NCBI RefSeq assembly: GCF_037072025.1
Contig: NZ_JAXHDD010000008.1
Coordinates: 1-64,000 of the forward strand
DNA: 64,000 bases
DNA from: Pseudogracilibacillus sp037072025
Lineage (GTDB): Bacteria; Bacillota; Bacilli; Bacillales; Amphibacillaceae
Direction: 5' to 3'
Part shown: positions 33,621-42,771 of the stretch, one piece after another
Numbering within the stretch: the stretch's first letter is position 1
Layout of the letters: the number at the start of each line of letters is the position of its first letter
Position numbers and translations under genes: made by a program
The notes under the pieces: generated by a model
What the model saw: only the letters and a program-made list of their open reading frames with translations
Told to the model about the DNA's origin: nothing
Database searches by the model: none

Positions 33621-35464
33621 GTTTATTAGCTGATTTAAAGAAACGAATATTAATCGCTGATGGTGCTATGGGGACGATTTTATATTCTCATGGGGTGGAT
33701 CGTAGCTTTGAAGAATTAAATTTGAGCCACCCGGAGCAAATTCAAAATGTGCATGAAGCGTATATTAATGCAGGTGCTGACGTTATTCAGACGAATACAT
33801 ATGGTGCAAACTATATTAAATTAGCACGTTATGGGTTAGAAGAACAAGTGAAAAATATTAATCAAAAGGCAGTTCAAATTGCTAGAAAAGCGAGTAAAGG
33901 AAGCGTGCATGTTTTGGGAAATATTGGAGGAATTCACGGTGCACAAACTTTACTGGAGTCAGATGAGGAAATCAAGCGAAGTTTTCGGGAACAATTATAT
34001 TGTTTACTACTGGAGGGCGTGGATGGGTTAATCCTTGAAACCTATTATAATCTCGATGAATTAAAAACAGTTTTACAAATTGCTAGAGAAGAAACAGATT
34101 TACCGATCATTACCAATGTTTCCATGCATGAACCGGGTGTACTAGAAAATGGGGTTACGCTATCTGATGCGTTAAAACAGTTAGAAGCGCTCGGTGCAGA
34201 TGTAGTTGGAGTAAATTGTCGACTAGGTCCTTCCCAAATGGTAACTTCACTGGAGTCAGTACCTTTATTGGATCGCGCTTTCTTGGCAGCATATCCAAAT
34301 GCGAGTTTACCAGCGTATCGGGATGGGGTGCTTTTTTACGAAAATGAACCGAATTATTTTACAGATTGTGCAGTAGCTCTCAGAAATCAAGGAGTTCGAT
34401 TAATCGGAGGGTGTTGTGGAACTACTCCTGAACATATTAAAGCGCTTGTGGAAGGGGTAAAAAAACTAGCACCAATTACAGAAAAGGAAGTTAAAGTTAA
34501 GGAATCGGTTGCAGTTTTATCGAAAAGAAAGCATGAGACAGAAACATTAGCTGATAAAGCAAAAAGACGCCACACTATCATTGTAGAATTAGATGCACCG
34601 AAACATTTAGATATTACGGAGTATGTGCAAGGAGCTAAAGCGTTAAAGGAAGCGGGGGTTGATGCAATTACGCTTGCAGATAATTCACTTGCGACTCCAA
34701 GAATTAGTAATGTCGCTATGGCAACTATTTTACAACAACACGGAATAGAACCACTTGTTCATTTAACATGTCGTGATCGTAATTTAATTGGTTTGCAGTC
34801 TCATCTTATGGGTCTTCACACACTAGGAATTACGGAGATTCTTGCAATTACAGGTGATCCAACTAAAATTGGTGACTTTCCAGGAGCAACCTCTGTCTTT
34901 GATGTGAATTCATTTAAATTAATTGAGTTAATTAAAAAGGGGAACAATGGAATTTCATTTTCAGGAAAATCTTTACGAGAAAAAACTTCCTTTAGCGTAG
35001 CGGCAGCATTTAATCCAAATGTCGCCAATGTCAAAAAGGGCGTTCAGCGCATGGAAAGAAAAATTAAAAGTGGTGCCAACTACATTTTAACCCAACCAAT
35101 TTACAGCAGTGAAAAGTTGATTGAATTGAAAAAAGCTACGGCGCATATTGAAACACCGATATTCATAGGAATTATGCCACTAACTTCAACAAAGAATGCA
35201 GAGTTTTTGCATAATGAAGTTCCAGGTATAAAGTTAACAGATGAAGTCCGAGCGCAAATGAAAGCAACTGCTGGAAACCGAAAACTAGCAACATCTGAAA
35301 GTATTGCAATTTCCAAGGAGTTACTCGACACAGCGTTGGATCATTTTAACGGTATTTATTTAATCACACCATTTATGCGCTATGACATTTGTGTGGAACT
35401 GGTGAACTATATTCATCAGAAAACTAAACACACATCAATGGGAGTTGCTCAAGTCGAGGTGTGA
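33617..35464 (+). CDS. Homocysteine S-methyltransferase / methylenetetrahydrofolate reductase
   Basis: A 615-residue bifunctional protein like YitJ. The N-terminal barrel (about 1-285) has the zinc ligands C201 (VGVNCRLGP) and C266-C267 (GGCCGTTPEHI) of homocysteine methyltransferases. The C-terminal barrel (about 315-605) is a MetF-type flavoprotein with HLTCRDRN, AITGDPTKIGDFPGA and GANYILTQPIY. TTG 33617 overlaps the metI stop, so translation is coupled. It supplies methyl groups for methionine together with metE. A long word array follows before metE. Confidence 0.92.
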   Translation: MSLLADLKKRILIADGAMGTILYSHGVDRSFEELNLSHPEQIQNVHEAYINAGADVIQTNTYGANYIKLARYGLEEQVKNINQKAVQIARKASKGSVHVLGNIGGIHGAQTLLESDEEIKRSFREQLYCLLLEGVDGLILETYYNLDELKTVLQIAREETDLPIITNVSMHEPGVLENGVTLSDALKQLEALGADVVGVNCRLGPSQMVTSLESVPLLDRAFLAAYPNASLPAYRDGVLFYENEPNYFTDCAVALRNQGVRLIGGCCGTTPEHIKALVEGVKKLAPITEKEVKVKESVAVLSKRKHETETLADKAKRRHTIIVELDAPKHLDITEYVQGAKALKEAGVDAITLADNSLATPRISNVAMATILQQHGIEPLVHLTCRDRNLIGLQSHLMGLHTLGITEILAITGDPTKIGDFPGATSVFDVNSFKLIELIKKGNNGISFSGKSLREKTSFSVAAAFNPNVANVKKGVQRMERKIKSGANYILTQPIYSSEKLIELKKATAHIETPIFIGIMPLTSTKNAEFLHNEVPGIKLTDEVRAQMKATAGNRKLATSESIAISKELLDTALDHFNGIYLITPFMRYDICVELVNYIHQKTKHTSMGVAQVEV

Positions 35465-35490
35465 GATGCTCAAGTAAGGTTCTTAATTGC

Positions 35491-35933
35491 AGATGTGCCG
35501 TTTTCGTGAAAGATGTGCCAGTTTGGGTGCAGATGAGCCGTTTTCGTGAAAGATGTGCCAGTTTGGGTGCAGATGAGCCGTTTTCAGGTAAGATGTGCCA
35601 ATTTCAGCGCAGATGAGCCGTTTTCGTGAAAGATGTGCCAGTTTGAGCGCAGATGAGCCGTTTTCGATGCAAAATGTGCCAATTTCAGCGCAGATGAGCC
35701 GTTTTTCGTGAAAGATGTGCCAGTTTGAGCGCAGATGAGCCGTTTTCGTGAAAGATGTGCCAATTTCAGCGCAGATGAGCCGTTTTCAATGCAAGATGTG
35801 CCAATTTCAGTGCAGATGAGCCGTATTTCAGGAAAGATGTGCCAATTTCAGCGCAGATGAGCCGTTTTCGTGAAAGATGTGCCAGTTTGAGCGCAGATGA
35901 GCCGTTTTCGATGCAAAATGTGCCAATTTCAGC
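35491..35933 (+). repeat. Word array between metF-type gene and metE (about 22 words)
   Basis: About 22 words of 20-21 nt alternate between two types: AGATGAGCCGTTTTC plus a short tail (GTGAA, GATGCA, AATGCA, AGGTA), and AGATGTGCCA(G/A)TTT plus GGGTGC, GAGCGC or CAGCGC. A longer register is visible: the block starting GTTTGAGCGCAGATGAGCCG at 35641 recurs at 35885, an offset of 244 nt (12 words). Stops occur and frame is not kept, so it is not coding. Confidence 0.95.
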
Positions 35934-36003
35934 ATGTTGGGGTGGAATTTTTGCATAAATATATTAATAAAATTCATTTTTATATACAAATGGAGGAGAA
36001 ATA

Positions 36004-38292
36004 ATGTCAAAAATTAAAAGTTCAAATTTGGGGTATCCACGAATTGGGGAAAATAGAGAATGGAAAAGAGCGTTAGAAGCATATTGGAATGGAAATATAT
36101 CTGAAAATGAATTAATCGAAAAAACAGACGAGATCCGTCTAAACAATTTAAAGAAACAAAAAGACGAGGGAATTGACCTCATCCCAGTAGGAGATTTTTC
36201 ATTATATGATCATGTCCTTGATACATCCGCAACGTTTGGAATTGTGCCGAACCGTTATAACTATTCAGGTGGTAAGGTCGATACAGATACATACTTTGCA
36301 ATCGCTCGCGGAGTGGATGATGCCGTGGCGTCAGAAATGACAAAATGGTTTAACACAAACTATCATTATATTGTTCCAGAATTAAATGATGCAACCCCTG
36401 ATCTAGTAGAAAATCGTGCACTTCATTATTATAAAGAAGCAAAAGAGAAATTAGGAATAGACGGGAAACCGATAATTCTTGGACCAATCACATACTTAAA
36501 ATTATCTAAAGGCTATCAGGAAGCAGAGTTTTCACAATTAGTAAACACTTTCCTACCTTTATATGTGCAAATTTTACAAGAGCTTGCAGATGCTGGTGCG
36601 ACATGGGTACAAATCGATGAACCAATTTTTTCAAGCAGAGTGGATGAGGAAGTGATCGAAGCTGCTGAGAAAGTATATCAAGCTTTTGCCAATGAAGTAC
36701 CTAGAATTAATATCATTTTCCAAACATATTTTGAAAAACTATTTGCCTATGAAAGAATTAGTAAGCTTCCAGTAAAAGCAATTGGTCTTGATTTTGTACA
36801 TGGAGATTCCCTAGAGCTTTTGAAAACATATGGATTTCCAAAAGATAAAGTCTTGGCTGCCGGAATCGTTGATGGTCGTAATGTTTGGCGTGCAAGCTTG
36901 GAAGATAAATTAACTATTTTAGAAACGATTAAACAATTTGTACATGAGGATCAACTAATTATCCAGCCTTCCTCTTCTTTATTACATGTACCTGTAACGA
37001 AAACATTAGAGGGAAAAATTGATTCTGTCATTCTTGGTGGACTGTCTTTTGCTGATGAGAAGCTACAAGAAGTTGTTACATTAACAAAAGGGCTAAAAGA
37101 AGGAAGAGCTAGTATTCAGGGAGAAATAAATGAACTGAAAAATGCGCTAAATAATTTACAAGCGACATATCGTTCAAATGATGTAGTTAGAAAAGAAATA
37201 ACTAATCTAACAGAAAAAGATTCAAAACGAAATACGCCATTTGCTGAAAGAATCAAACTGCAAGAAGAACGTTTACAATTACCATTACTTCCAACAACGA
37301 CAATTGGAAGTTTACCTCAAACACCTGAAGTAAGAAGCACACGAACAAAATGGCGTAAAGGTGAGATTACAGATTTAGATTATGAACAGTTCGTCAATGA
37401 CAATATTAATCGCTGGATTGCTATTCAAGAAGAAATTGGCATCGATGTTCTCGTGCACGGTGAATTTGAGCGTAATGACATGGTTGAATATTTTGGTGAA
37501 AAATTTAACGGCTTCAGCGTCACAGAATATGGGTGGGTTCAATCATATGGCTCACGTTGTGTAAAACCGCCACTTATTTTCGGTGATGTATCTTGGGAAA
37601 AACCGATTACGGTGAAAGAAAGTGTGTACGCTCAGTCTCTAACACACCGCCCAGTAAAGGGAATGCTTACAGGGCCGGTTACGATTCTGAATTGGTCATT
37701 CGTTCATGACACTAAACCACGTTATGAAATTATGAAACAAATAGCGTTAGCTTTACGAAAAGAGATTGAGGCATTAGAAGAAAATAATATAAAAATTATC
37801 CAAGTTGATGAGCCGGCATTACGTGAAGGATTGCCGCTTGATGCAGATAAGTGGGATGAATATTTAGAAGAAGCAGCTTATGTATTCCGATTAGCGACAG
37901 CAACCGTTGCAGCCGATACCCAAATTCATACGCATATGTGCTATTCGAACTTCGAAGATATTTTTGACTGCATTGATGCACTAGATGCGGACGTCATTTC
38001 GATTGAAACGTCTAGAAGCCACGGGGAACTGGTATCGACATTCGAAGAAAACACATACACAAAAGAAATTGGCCTTGGAGTTTATGACATTCATAGTCCA
38101 AGAATTCCATCTGTAGAAGAACTCAAACAAAATATTAACCGAGCTCTTAAAACAATTTCGCCAAAGCAATTTTGGGTAAATCCCGATTGTGGACTAAAGA
38201 CTAGAAAAGAAGATGAAACAATCGCGGCACTAAAAGTAATGGTTGAAGCTGCAAAAGCAGTTCGCAAAGATCAATTAGCAACTCAAAAATAA
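36004..38292 (+). CDS. metE: Cobalamin-independent methionine synthase
   Basis: A 762-residue enzyme that methylates homocysteine from methyltetrahydrofolate triglutamate. The two-barrel organisation is clear: N-terminal LGYPRIGENREWKRALEAYW, and C-terminal TTTIGSLPQTPEVRSTR, HGEFERNDMVEYFGE, and the zinc-site motifs THMCYSNF and NPDCGLKTR. ATG follows TGGAGGAG. No S-box or T-box is directly upstream; the gene either depends on read-through from the 31.9-kb riboswitch across the word array or has an unseen promoter. A 17-bp terminator follows. Confidence 0.95.
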   Translation: MSKIKSSNLGYPRIGENREWKRALEAYWNGNISENELIEKTDEIRLNNLKKQKDEGIDLIPVGDFSLYDHVLDTSATFGIVPNRYNYSGGKVDTDTYFAIARGVDDAVASEMTKWFNTNYHYIVPELNDATPDLVENRALHYYKEAKEKLGIDGKPIILGPITYLKLSKGYQEAEFSQLVNTFLPLYVQILQELADAGATWVQIDEPIFSSRVDEEVIEAAEKVYQAFANEVPRINIIFQTYFEKLFAYERISKLPVKAIGLDFVHGDSLELLKTYGFPKDKVLAAGIVDGRNVWRASLEDKLTILETIKQFVHEDQLIIQPSSSLLHVPVTKTLEGKIDSVILGGLSFADEKLQEVVTLTKGLKEGRASIQGEINELKNALNNLQATYRSNDVVRKEITNLTEKDSKRNTPFAERIKLQEERLQLPLLPTTTIGSLPQTPEVRSTRTKWRKGEITDLDYEQFVNDNINRWIAIQEEIGIDVLVHGEFERNDMVEYFGEKFNGFSVTEYGWVQSYGSRCVKPPLIFGDVSWEKPITVKESVYAQSLTHRPVKGMLTGPVTILNWSFVHDTKPRYEIMKQIALALRKEIEALEENNIKIIQVDEPALREGLPLDADKWDEYLEEAAYVFRLATATVAADTQIHTHMCYSNFEDIFDCIDALDADVISIETSRSHGELVSTFEENTYTKEIGLGVYDIHSPRIPSVEELKQNINRALKTISPKQFWVNPDCGLKTRKEDETIAALKVMVEAAKAVRKDQLATQK

Positions 38293-38374
38293 ATGAAGTA
38301 GGGGCTTCCGTGATCTTGGCGATACTTACAAAATGACAGCATCATCTTGTCATAATGTTGCAAATAAAAAACAA

Positions 38375-38413
38375 TATAAAGTTGCGATGGGTGAATCCCA
38401 TCGCAACTTTATA
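38375..38413 (+). terminator. Terminator after metE
   Basis: A perfect 17-bp stem TATAAAGTTGCGATGGG with its complement and a 5-nt loop, 83 nt past the metE stop, ends the methionine operon. The stretch 38414-38616 beyond it has no supported feature. Confidence 0.85.
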
Positions 38414-38616
38414 TTTAAAAGTACCTTTAAAATATATCGGTAAAGTTATGTAACAAATTTTTATCTAAATTTATAGAGATTTATAATTTATATTAAGCAT
38501 CATATTGTTAATGGGCGAAGGATATCCATTATTGGCGAACAGTCCGGTTTATAAGTATTAAGGTATCTCAAGGATATTCAGAAGAATGGCTAATCGAGTG
38601 GTTTTTTCTTTATAGT

Positions 38617-38770
38617 GCGTATTCAAAAAGGAGAATAAAAAGGATCAAGAAGTTCGAGGCGGCGCAGTTTCGAGCAGCGGAATGTATGCATTTAGATACA
38701 TGAGTAGCGGAGAAACAAGCCAACGAAGATATTCGCAGTGTCATTTTTACCGGACTTTTTGAACATCCTC
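38617..38770 (+). repeat. Dispersed MITE-like element, copy 1
   Basis: Terminal inverted repeats ATTCAAAAAG (38621) and CTTTTTGAAC (38755) flank a conserved core: AAGAAGTTCGAGGCGGCGCA, GTTTCGAGCAGCGGAATG, then the hairpin ATGTATGCATTTAGATACAT and AGTAGCGGAGAAAC. This copy has an extra AGAATAAAAAGG near the left end and a different segment (CAACGAAGATATTCG) before the right end. It is G+C-richer than its surroundings and encodes nothing. The rest of 38771-38996 is featureless. Confidence 0.85.
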
Positions 38771-38996
38771 TTATAATGTTAAAGTCCGATCTACTTCGGT
38801 TTATTTCAAATAAAAAGATAAGCAGATTCTGCGGACTATTTATGATTTTTGAAGTAGTTCTTCCGTTATCAGATACTTTACTGGAGTGCCCATATTGTAT
38901 AAGTACTGAACCTTTTGTTGTTGCTATTACTAGAAAAAGTAAGTAACTAATCCCTTACTTCGTCAATATATTAGAAGAAAAGGGAGAAAATGAGAC

Positions 38997-39164
38997 ATGG
39001 AATCGAATGGTAAAAACCGAACGGAAGAGGCGTTACGGATTGCCAAAATGATTAGTGAAGGCGGGCTAGGAGTAGAAGCGTACTATTATTATTGTGATGA
39101 AGAAAATGATGAAAAAGAAGATGATGATAACGACCCGCCGAGTATAATTAGCATCGGTGGTTAA
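38997..39164 (+). CDS. Small acidic protein, 55 residues
   Basis: MESNGKNRTEEALRIAKMIS begins a 55-codon frame with an AGGGAGAAAATGAGAC leader. A helical N-terminal half leads to four tyrosines and a cysteine (AYYYYCDEEND) and an Asp/Glu-rich tail before DPPSIISIGG. A terminator follows at 39204. Not recognised. The intact site, stop and terminator support a real small gene. Confidence 0.5.
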   Translation: MESNGKNRTEEALRIAKMISEGGLGVEAYYYYCDEENDEKEDDDNDPPSIISIGG

Positions 39165-39203
39165 GGATTAGGGGTATGCAATAGAAAGAAAAAATAAATG
39201 ATT

Positions 39204-39234
39204 AAACCTCTCTAATATTTTTAGGAGGGGTTTT
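39204..39234 (+). terminator. Terminator after the small acidic gene
   Basis: AAACCTCTCTAA pairs with TTAGGAGGGGTTT (one or two mismatches) over a 5-nt loop, followed by T-rich sequence. Confidence 0.65.
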
Positions 39235-39265
39235 ACTTTGAAAAAAAGTATTCCAAATTTACTTA

Positions 39266-39315
39266 TTGACAAAGTAGTTTAATAATGATACTATTTTATT
39301 GACTGACAGTCGGTC
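39266..39315 (+). promoter_or_regulatory. Promoter and TetR-type operator
   Basis: TTGACA (39266-39271), 17-nt spacer, TACTAT (39289-39294) form a good sigma-A promoter. The quasi-palindrome GACTGACAGTCGGTC at 39301-39315 covers the expected transcript start and is typical of TetR-family operators. The regulator gene follows, so autorepression of the three-gene operon is likely. Confidence 0.75.
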
Positions 39316-39335
39316 TATCGGAGGGAGAAATAAAT

Positions 39336-39962
39336 GTGAGAATATCAAAATCACCAGAAGAAAGAAAAAAAGAAATATTAGATGTTGCAGAAGAGCTATT
39401 TACAACAAAAGGATATTCCCAAACAACCATCAATGATATCCTTCGAAAAGTCGGTATTGCTAAAGGTACATTTTATTATTATTTCAAATCTAAAGAAGAA
39501 GTGATGGATGCAATTGTAGAACGATTTATTGAGATAGGAGTAAAAGCGGCTGAGAAAATTGCTGCAGATCCAACTCTAAAAGCTCCAGAAAAAATATTTC
39601 AAATTATTATGGTCCAAAACCCGGATGAATCTGGAAAAGACAAGATGATTGAAGAGCTGCACCAAGTAAATAATGCGGAAATGCATCAAAAGAGTTTAGT
39701 TGAAACAATTGTACAATTAACTCCTATATTGACGATGGTTATTGAACAGGGAATTCACGAAGGTATATTTAAAACACCTTATCCGAAAGAAACGGTTGAA
39801 GTTTTGTTAGTGTCTTCCAGTTTTTTATTTGATGAAGGTATTTTTCAGTGGGAGCCAGCCGAACTGATGCAAAAAGCAATTGCTTTTACACATATTTTGG
39901 AAACAACATTAGGTGCGGAAAAAGGAAGCTTTAGCTATTTACTAAAGAAACTTGGACAGTGA
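39336..39962 (+). CDS. TetR/AcrR-family regulator
   Basis: A 208-residue repressor. The DNA-binding domain (about 8-55) has the typical pattern EILDVAEELFTTKGYSQTTI and GIAKGTFYYYFKSKEEV. GTG start follows CGGAGGGAG. A divergent C-terminal ligand domain of about 150 residues follows. It is cotranscribed with the ABC transporter genes, which it probably represses until a drug or other amphiphile binds. Confidence 0.9.
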   Translation: MRISKSPEERKKEILDVAEELFTTKGYSQTTINDILRKVGIAKGTFYYYFKSKEEVMDAIVERFIEIGVKAAEKIAADPTLKAPEKIFQIIMVQNPDESGKDKMIEELHQVNNAEMHQKSLVETIVQLTPILTMVIEQGIHEGIFKTPYPKETVEVLLVSSSFLFDEGIFQWEPAELMQKAIAFTHILETTLGAEKGSFSYLLKKLGQ

Positions 39963-39977
39963 GGAGGAAAGAGAAAT

Positions 39978-40928
39978 ATGACTATGCCTATTATTGTTGT
40001 GGAAGATTTTGTGAAAAAATATGGCAGTTTTACTGCAGTAGATCATGTTTCGTTTACTGTTGAAACAGGCAGTATCTTTGCTTTTTTGGGACCAAACGGT
40101 GCTGGAAAAAGCACTACGATTAGTACGTTATGCACAATAATGGATAAGACTTCTGGCAATTTGTTAATTGACGGAAATGATATTGCAACCGACAAAAATG
40201 CCGTAAGAAATGTAATTGGAGTTGTTTTTCAAGATTCAACACTGGATTATAAAATGACGGTGGAAGAAAACTTAAACATGCATTGTGTTTTTTATAATGT
40301 ACCTAAATCTATTGTCGATGAGCGTATTGATCTTGTCTTAAATATCGTGAATTTGTCGAAATGGAAAAAGGCTATGGTGAGTAGTTTATCTGGTGGGATG
40401 AAAAGACGGGTTGAAATTGCTAGAAGCCTTCTGCACATTCCGAAAGTATTATTTTTAGATGAACCTACTACAGGCCTTGATCCACAAACAAGAGCGAACA
40501 TTTGGGAATATATTCTTAAACTGCAAAAGGAGAGAAATATGACGATATTTTTAACGACTCACTATATGGAAGAAGCTGAAATTAGTGATAAAGTTGCGAT
40601 AATTGATCACGGTAAAATAATTGCCTTTGATGAGCCGAGCGAACTAAAAAAACAGTATACAAAAGATATTGCTGAGATTATCACTAGTAATGAACGTGGA
40701 TTAGAAAAGTTATTAGAAAAATATCAGATGGGATATAAAAAACGAGGTAATGTATACGTTGTTGAAGTAAATGAAGTAGCTTCTTTTTTAGAAATGGTTG
40801 GTGAGCATAAAAAAATAATTATTAGCTTAGAAGTAAAAAAAGGAACTTTAAATGATGTATTTTTAAAAATTACGGGAAGGGACATAAGGAGGCAAAGTAA
40901 TGCGAACGATAACAGCTCTTATGTATAG
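39978..40928 (+). CDS. ABC exporter ATP-binding protein (DrrA-like)
   Basis: A 316-residue ATPase with Walker A GPNGAGKS (about 39-46), signature LSGGMKRRVEIA, Walker B VLFLDEPTTGLDP and the H-loop TTHYMEEAE, followed by a C-terminal extension of about 85 residues, as in drug-export ATPases of the DrrA type. ATG follows GGAGGAAAG 15 nt after the regulator. It overlaps the permease gene by 29 nt. Expected substrate is a drug or peptide, not identifiable. Confidence 0.9.
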   Translation: MTMPIIVVEDFVKKYGSFTAVDHVSFTVETGSIFAFLGPNGAGKSTTISTLCTIMDKTSGNLLIDGNDIATDKNAVRNVIGVVFQDSTLDYKMTVEENLNMHCVFYNVPKSIVDERIDLVLNIVNLSKWKKAMVSSLSGGMKRRVEIARSLLHIPKVLFLDEPTTGLDPQTRANIWEYILKLQKERNMTIFLTTHYMEEAEISDKVAIIDHGKIIAFDEPSELKKQYTKDIAEIITSNERGLEKLLEKYQMGYKKRGNVYVVEVNEVASFLEMVGEHKKIIISLEVKKGTLNDVFLKITGRDIRRQSNANDNSSYV

Positions 40929-41736
40929 AAATATAAAATTGTTTACGAGAAATCGACTTCAATTAATATTGCTGCTTATTATGCCTTATTTTTATCTTTA
41001 TTTGATCAGTACTATTTTTAAAAGTGTTTCGATTAATGATTCGATGAATTACGTTTTAGCTGGAATTGTTATCATCGTAGTTTTCCAGACATCATTAAAT
41101 ATTGCTACATCAACAATTGAAGATATTTCTTCTGGATATATGAAAGAGGTGTTAGTAAGTCCTGTCAAGAGAGTGGAGATTGCTATAGGGCAGATATTAT
41201 CTTCGACAACGATAGCTAGTTTCCAAGGGATTTTAATATTGATTATTGGATATTTTTTTGGAATGAAATATACAACTCCAATTACACCACTTGCGATTAT
41301 TGCATTCATGATTCTTATTGGAATTGTATTTTCCTCCTTTGGTTTATTTTTGGCTGCATCTGTAAAAAATGCGCAAACTTTTCAGATCATTTCTGTAGCT
41401 GTAACTACACCGATAACTTTCTTATGCGGTGTTTATGTGCCGCTTAGCTTACTCCCTAATGGATTACAGTTCCTTTCTTTATTTAACCCAATGACTTATG
41501 CGACTGCTTTTTTCAGAGCGTTAAGTTTAGAAAAGTTATCTGTATCCGCAGACGAATTAGTTGCTCAGGAGTTGGCATTTAAAATAGGTAATTATGTTAT
41601 TACACCTCAAATGAGTGTAATCATTGTTGCATTATTTGGTTTAATATTTATCATTCTTTCAACGATTGTTTTTTCTAAAGTTGATTTTACGAGGGTTACC
41701 CGCCCTTCCGGTAATAAAGATATATTTCAGCAATAG
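40900..41736 (+). CDS. ABC-2-type permease
   Basis: A 278-residue permease with six transmembrane segments and the ABC-2 signature near NPMTYATAFFRAL. ATG follows GGAGGCAAAGT inside the ATPase gene's end. With the ATPase and TetR gene it forms a complete regulated exporter. The gene runs straight into a fragment of an unrelated ABC ATPase. Confidence 0.88.
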   Translation: MRTITALMYRNIKLFTRNRLQLILLLIMPYFYLYLISTIFKSVSINDSMNYVLAGIVIIVVFQTSLNIATSTIEDISSGYMKEVLVSPVKRVEIAIGQILSSTTIASFQGILILIIGYFFGMKYTTPITPLAIIAFMILIGIVFSSFGLFLAASVKNAQTFQIISVAVTTPITFLCGVYVPLSLLPNGLQFLSLFNPMTYATAFFRALSLEKLSVSADELVAQELAFKIGNYVITPQMSVIIVALFGLIFIILSTIVFSKVDFTRVTRPSGNKDIFQQ

Positions 41737-41737
41737 T

Positions 41738-41902
41738 CTGTTAAATTCCAAATCGGCATTTGAAGTGATGGAAATATTACGGGAAATAAATGAGGAGGCG
41801 ACAACGATCCTTATAGTAACTCATGATGTCAAAGTAGCTGCAAGAACCAAGCGTAATTTTTATATGTTAGATGGTAATCTTATAGGGGAAAAACATCTTT
41901 GA
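41738..41902 (+). pseudogene. 3' fragment of an MacB/LolD-type ABC ATPase gene
   Basis: A frame of about 54 codons reads LLNSKSAFEVMEILREINEE and TTILIVTHDVKVAARTKRNF YMLDGNLIGEKHL, the post-Walker-B end of a peptide- or lipoprotein-type ABC ATPase, with the switch His in VTHD. It has no start and begins right after the permease stop, so recombination between two ABC loci is likely. A remnant of a similar 5' region lies beyond the repeat element at 42181. Confidence 0.65.
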
Positions 41903-42000
41903 AAGTATAAATAGGAAAATGACGATATTAGTTTAAGAAAAAGTATATTATCAAGATGGTTAATGGAACGGAAATTCTAGATATTTCTTTATAGAAGTAC

Positions 42001-42141
42001 GTGTTCAAAAAGGACCAAGAAGTTCGAGGCGGCGCAGTTTCGAGCAGCGGAATGTATGCATTTAGATACATGAGTAGCGGAGAAACAAGCATTCGTGCGA
42101 AATTCACAGTGTCATTTTTACCGGACTTTTTGAACATCCTC
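42001..42141 (+). repeat. Dispersed MITE-like element, copy 2
   Basis: Same element as at 38617: ends GTTCAAAAAG (42003) and CTTTTTGAAC (42126), the same core and ATGTAT..ATACAT hairpin. It lacks the 12-nt insert near the left end and has ATTCGTGCGAAATTC before the right end. It lies between two ABC ATPase fragments. The preceding TTTCTTTATAG is shared with copy 1, so the element may extend slightly outward. Confidence 0.85.
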
Positions 42142-42180
42142 TAGAAGGAACTTGTTTTTGAATTATGGCTAATCGTTATA

Positions 42181-42270
42181 CGAGGAAAAACTATTTTAAG
42201 ACATTTAACCTCCCCCGGCGGGCAAGCTACTGGAGAGGTTATTTTTGATGGAATATATTATAAACTTTGA
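42181..42270 (+). pseudogene. Possible P-loop fragment of an ABC ATPase
   Basis: RGKTILRHLTSPGGQATGEV then IFDG resembles the Walker A to GEVxFDG segment of ABC ATPases (usual form GSGKSTLLxxLxxLxxPTSGEVxFDG), with key P-loop residues lost. It ends at TGA 42268. It may be the 5' part of the gene whose 3' part is at 41738, rearranged around the inserted element. Its ACCTC..GAGGT arms may be chance. Confidence 0.3.
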
Positions 42271-42294
42271 GGCTTTTTGAAAAGGTGTAAAAAA

Positions 42295-42585
42295 TTACGA
42301 AAGGGCACTTTTCAGTTCACGCAGCTTTTTCTCATGTTGGATAGTTTTACTAGATAAGAAATCAACTGTTTCTTGTGTTTCTATAATATCTACACGTGTA
42401 CCGTCAAATTTTTTCTCTAGACGGTCAAGCCGCATTTCAACCTGCTCGAATCTCTTGTCCACTTGTTCGAATTTCTTATCAACTTGGTCAAATCTTTTAT
42501 CAATTTGATCAAATCTTTTTTCCATTTTGTTTGAGTGAAGTTCTAGTGCTCTTAACACTTCATTCAAAATTGTCTTTTCTTCCAT
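42295..42585 (-). CDS. Heptad-repeat coiled-coil protein
   Basis: A 96-residue protein with a near-perfect seven-residue repeat, (K/M)RFDQ(I/V)DK, from about 22 to 60, giving a parallel coiled coil, followed by a helical tail. ATG 42585 lies 6-8 nt after GAGGAGGTG; GTG 42594 is possible. Such repeats grow and shrink by slippage. Similar small proteins occur in many Bacillus genomes, often near phage or surface genes, with no known role. It is monocistronic and convergent with the ABC fragments. Confidence 0.7.
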   Translation of the reverse strand: MEEKTILNEVLRALELHSNKMEKRFDQIDKRFDQVDKKFEQVDKRFEQVEMRLDRLEKKFDGTRVDIIETQETVDFLSSKTIQHEKKLRELKSALS

Positions 42586-42771
42586 TTTATTCACCTCCTC
42601 GTATTTAACTTGCTTTACTAATAGTATAAGCTATGTGATTCATTAAGAAAAGAAGAATCATAATTTTTAACGACAATGTATTTTTAATTTATTTTAGAAA
42701 AAAGCTTGCTTTTATTGTTATGAATAGCTTCCCTTTTTTGGTAAAAACTACTTGGAGAAGGAGAGATTAAT

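Noticed and set aside
35491..35933. CRISPR array
   Set aside because: Words are 20-21 nt with conserved header and partly conserved tail; there are no unique spacers of 30-40 nt, repeats are not identical, and no cas gene is nearby.
35934..36003. Separate S-box or T-box before metE
   Set aside because: Only about 70 nt lie between the array and the start codon and none of the riboswitch core sequences is there.
42184..42246. Terminator formed by ACCTC and GAGGT arms
   Set aside because: Pairing is short and interrupted, and the segment is better explained as a decayed P-loop coding fragment; no plus-strand gene ends close by.
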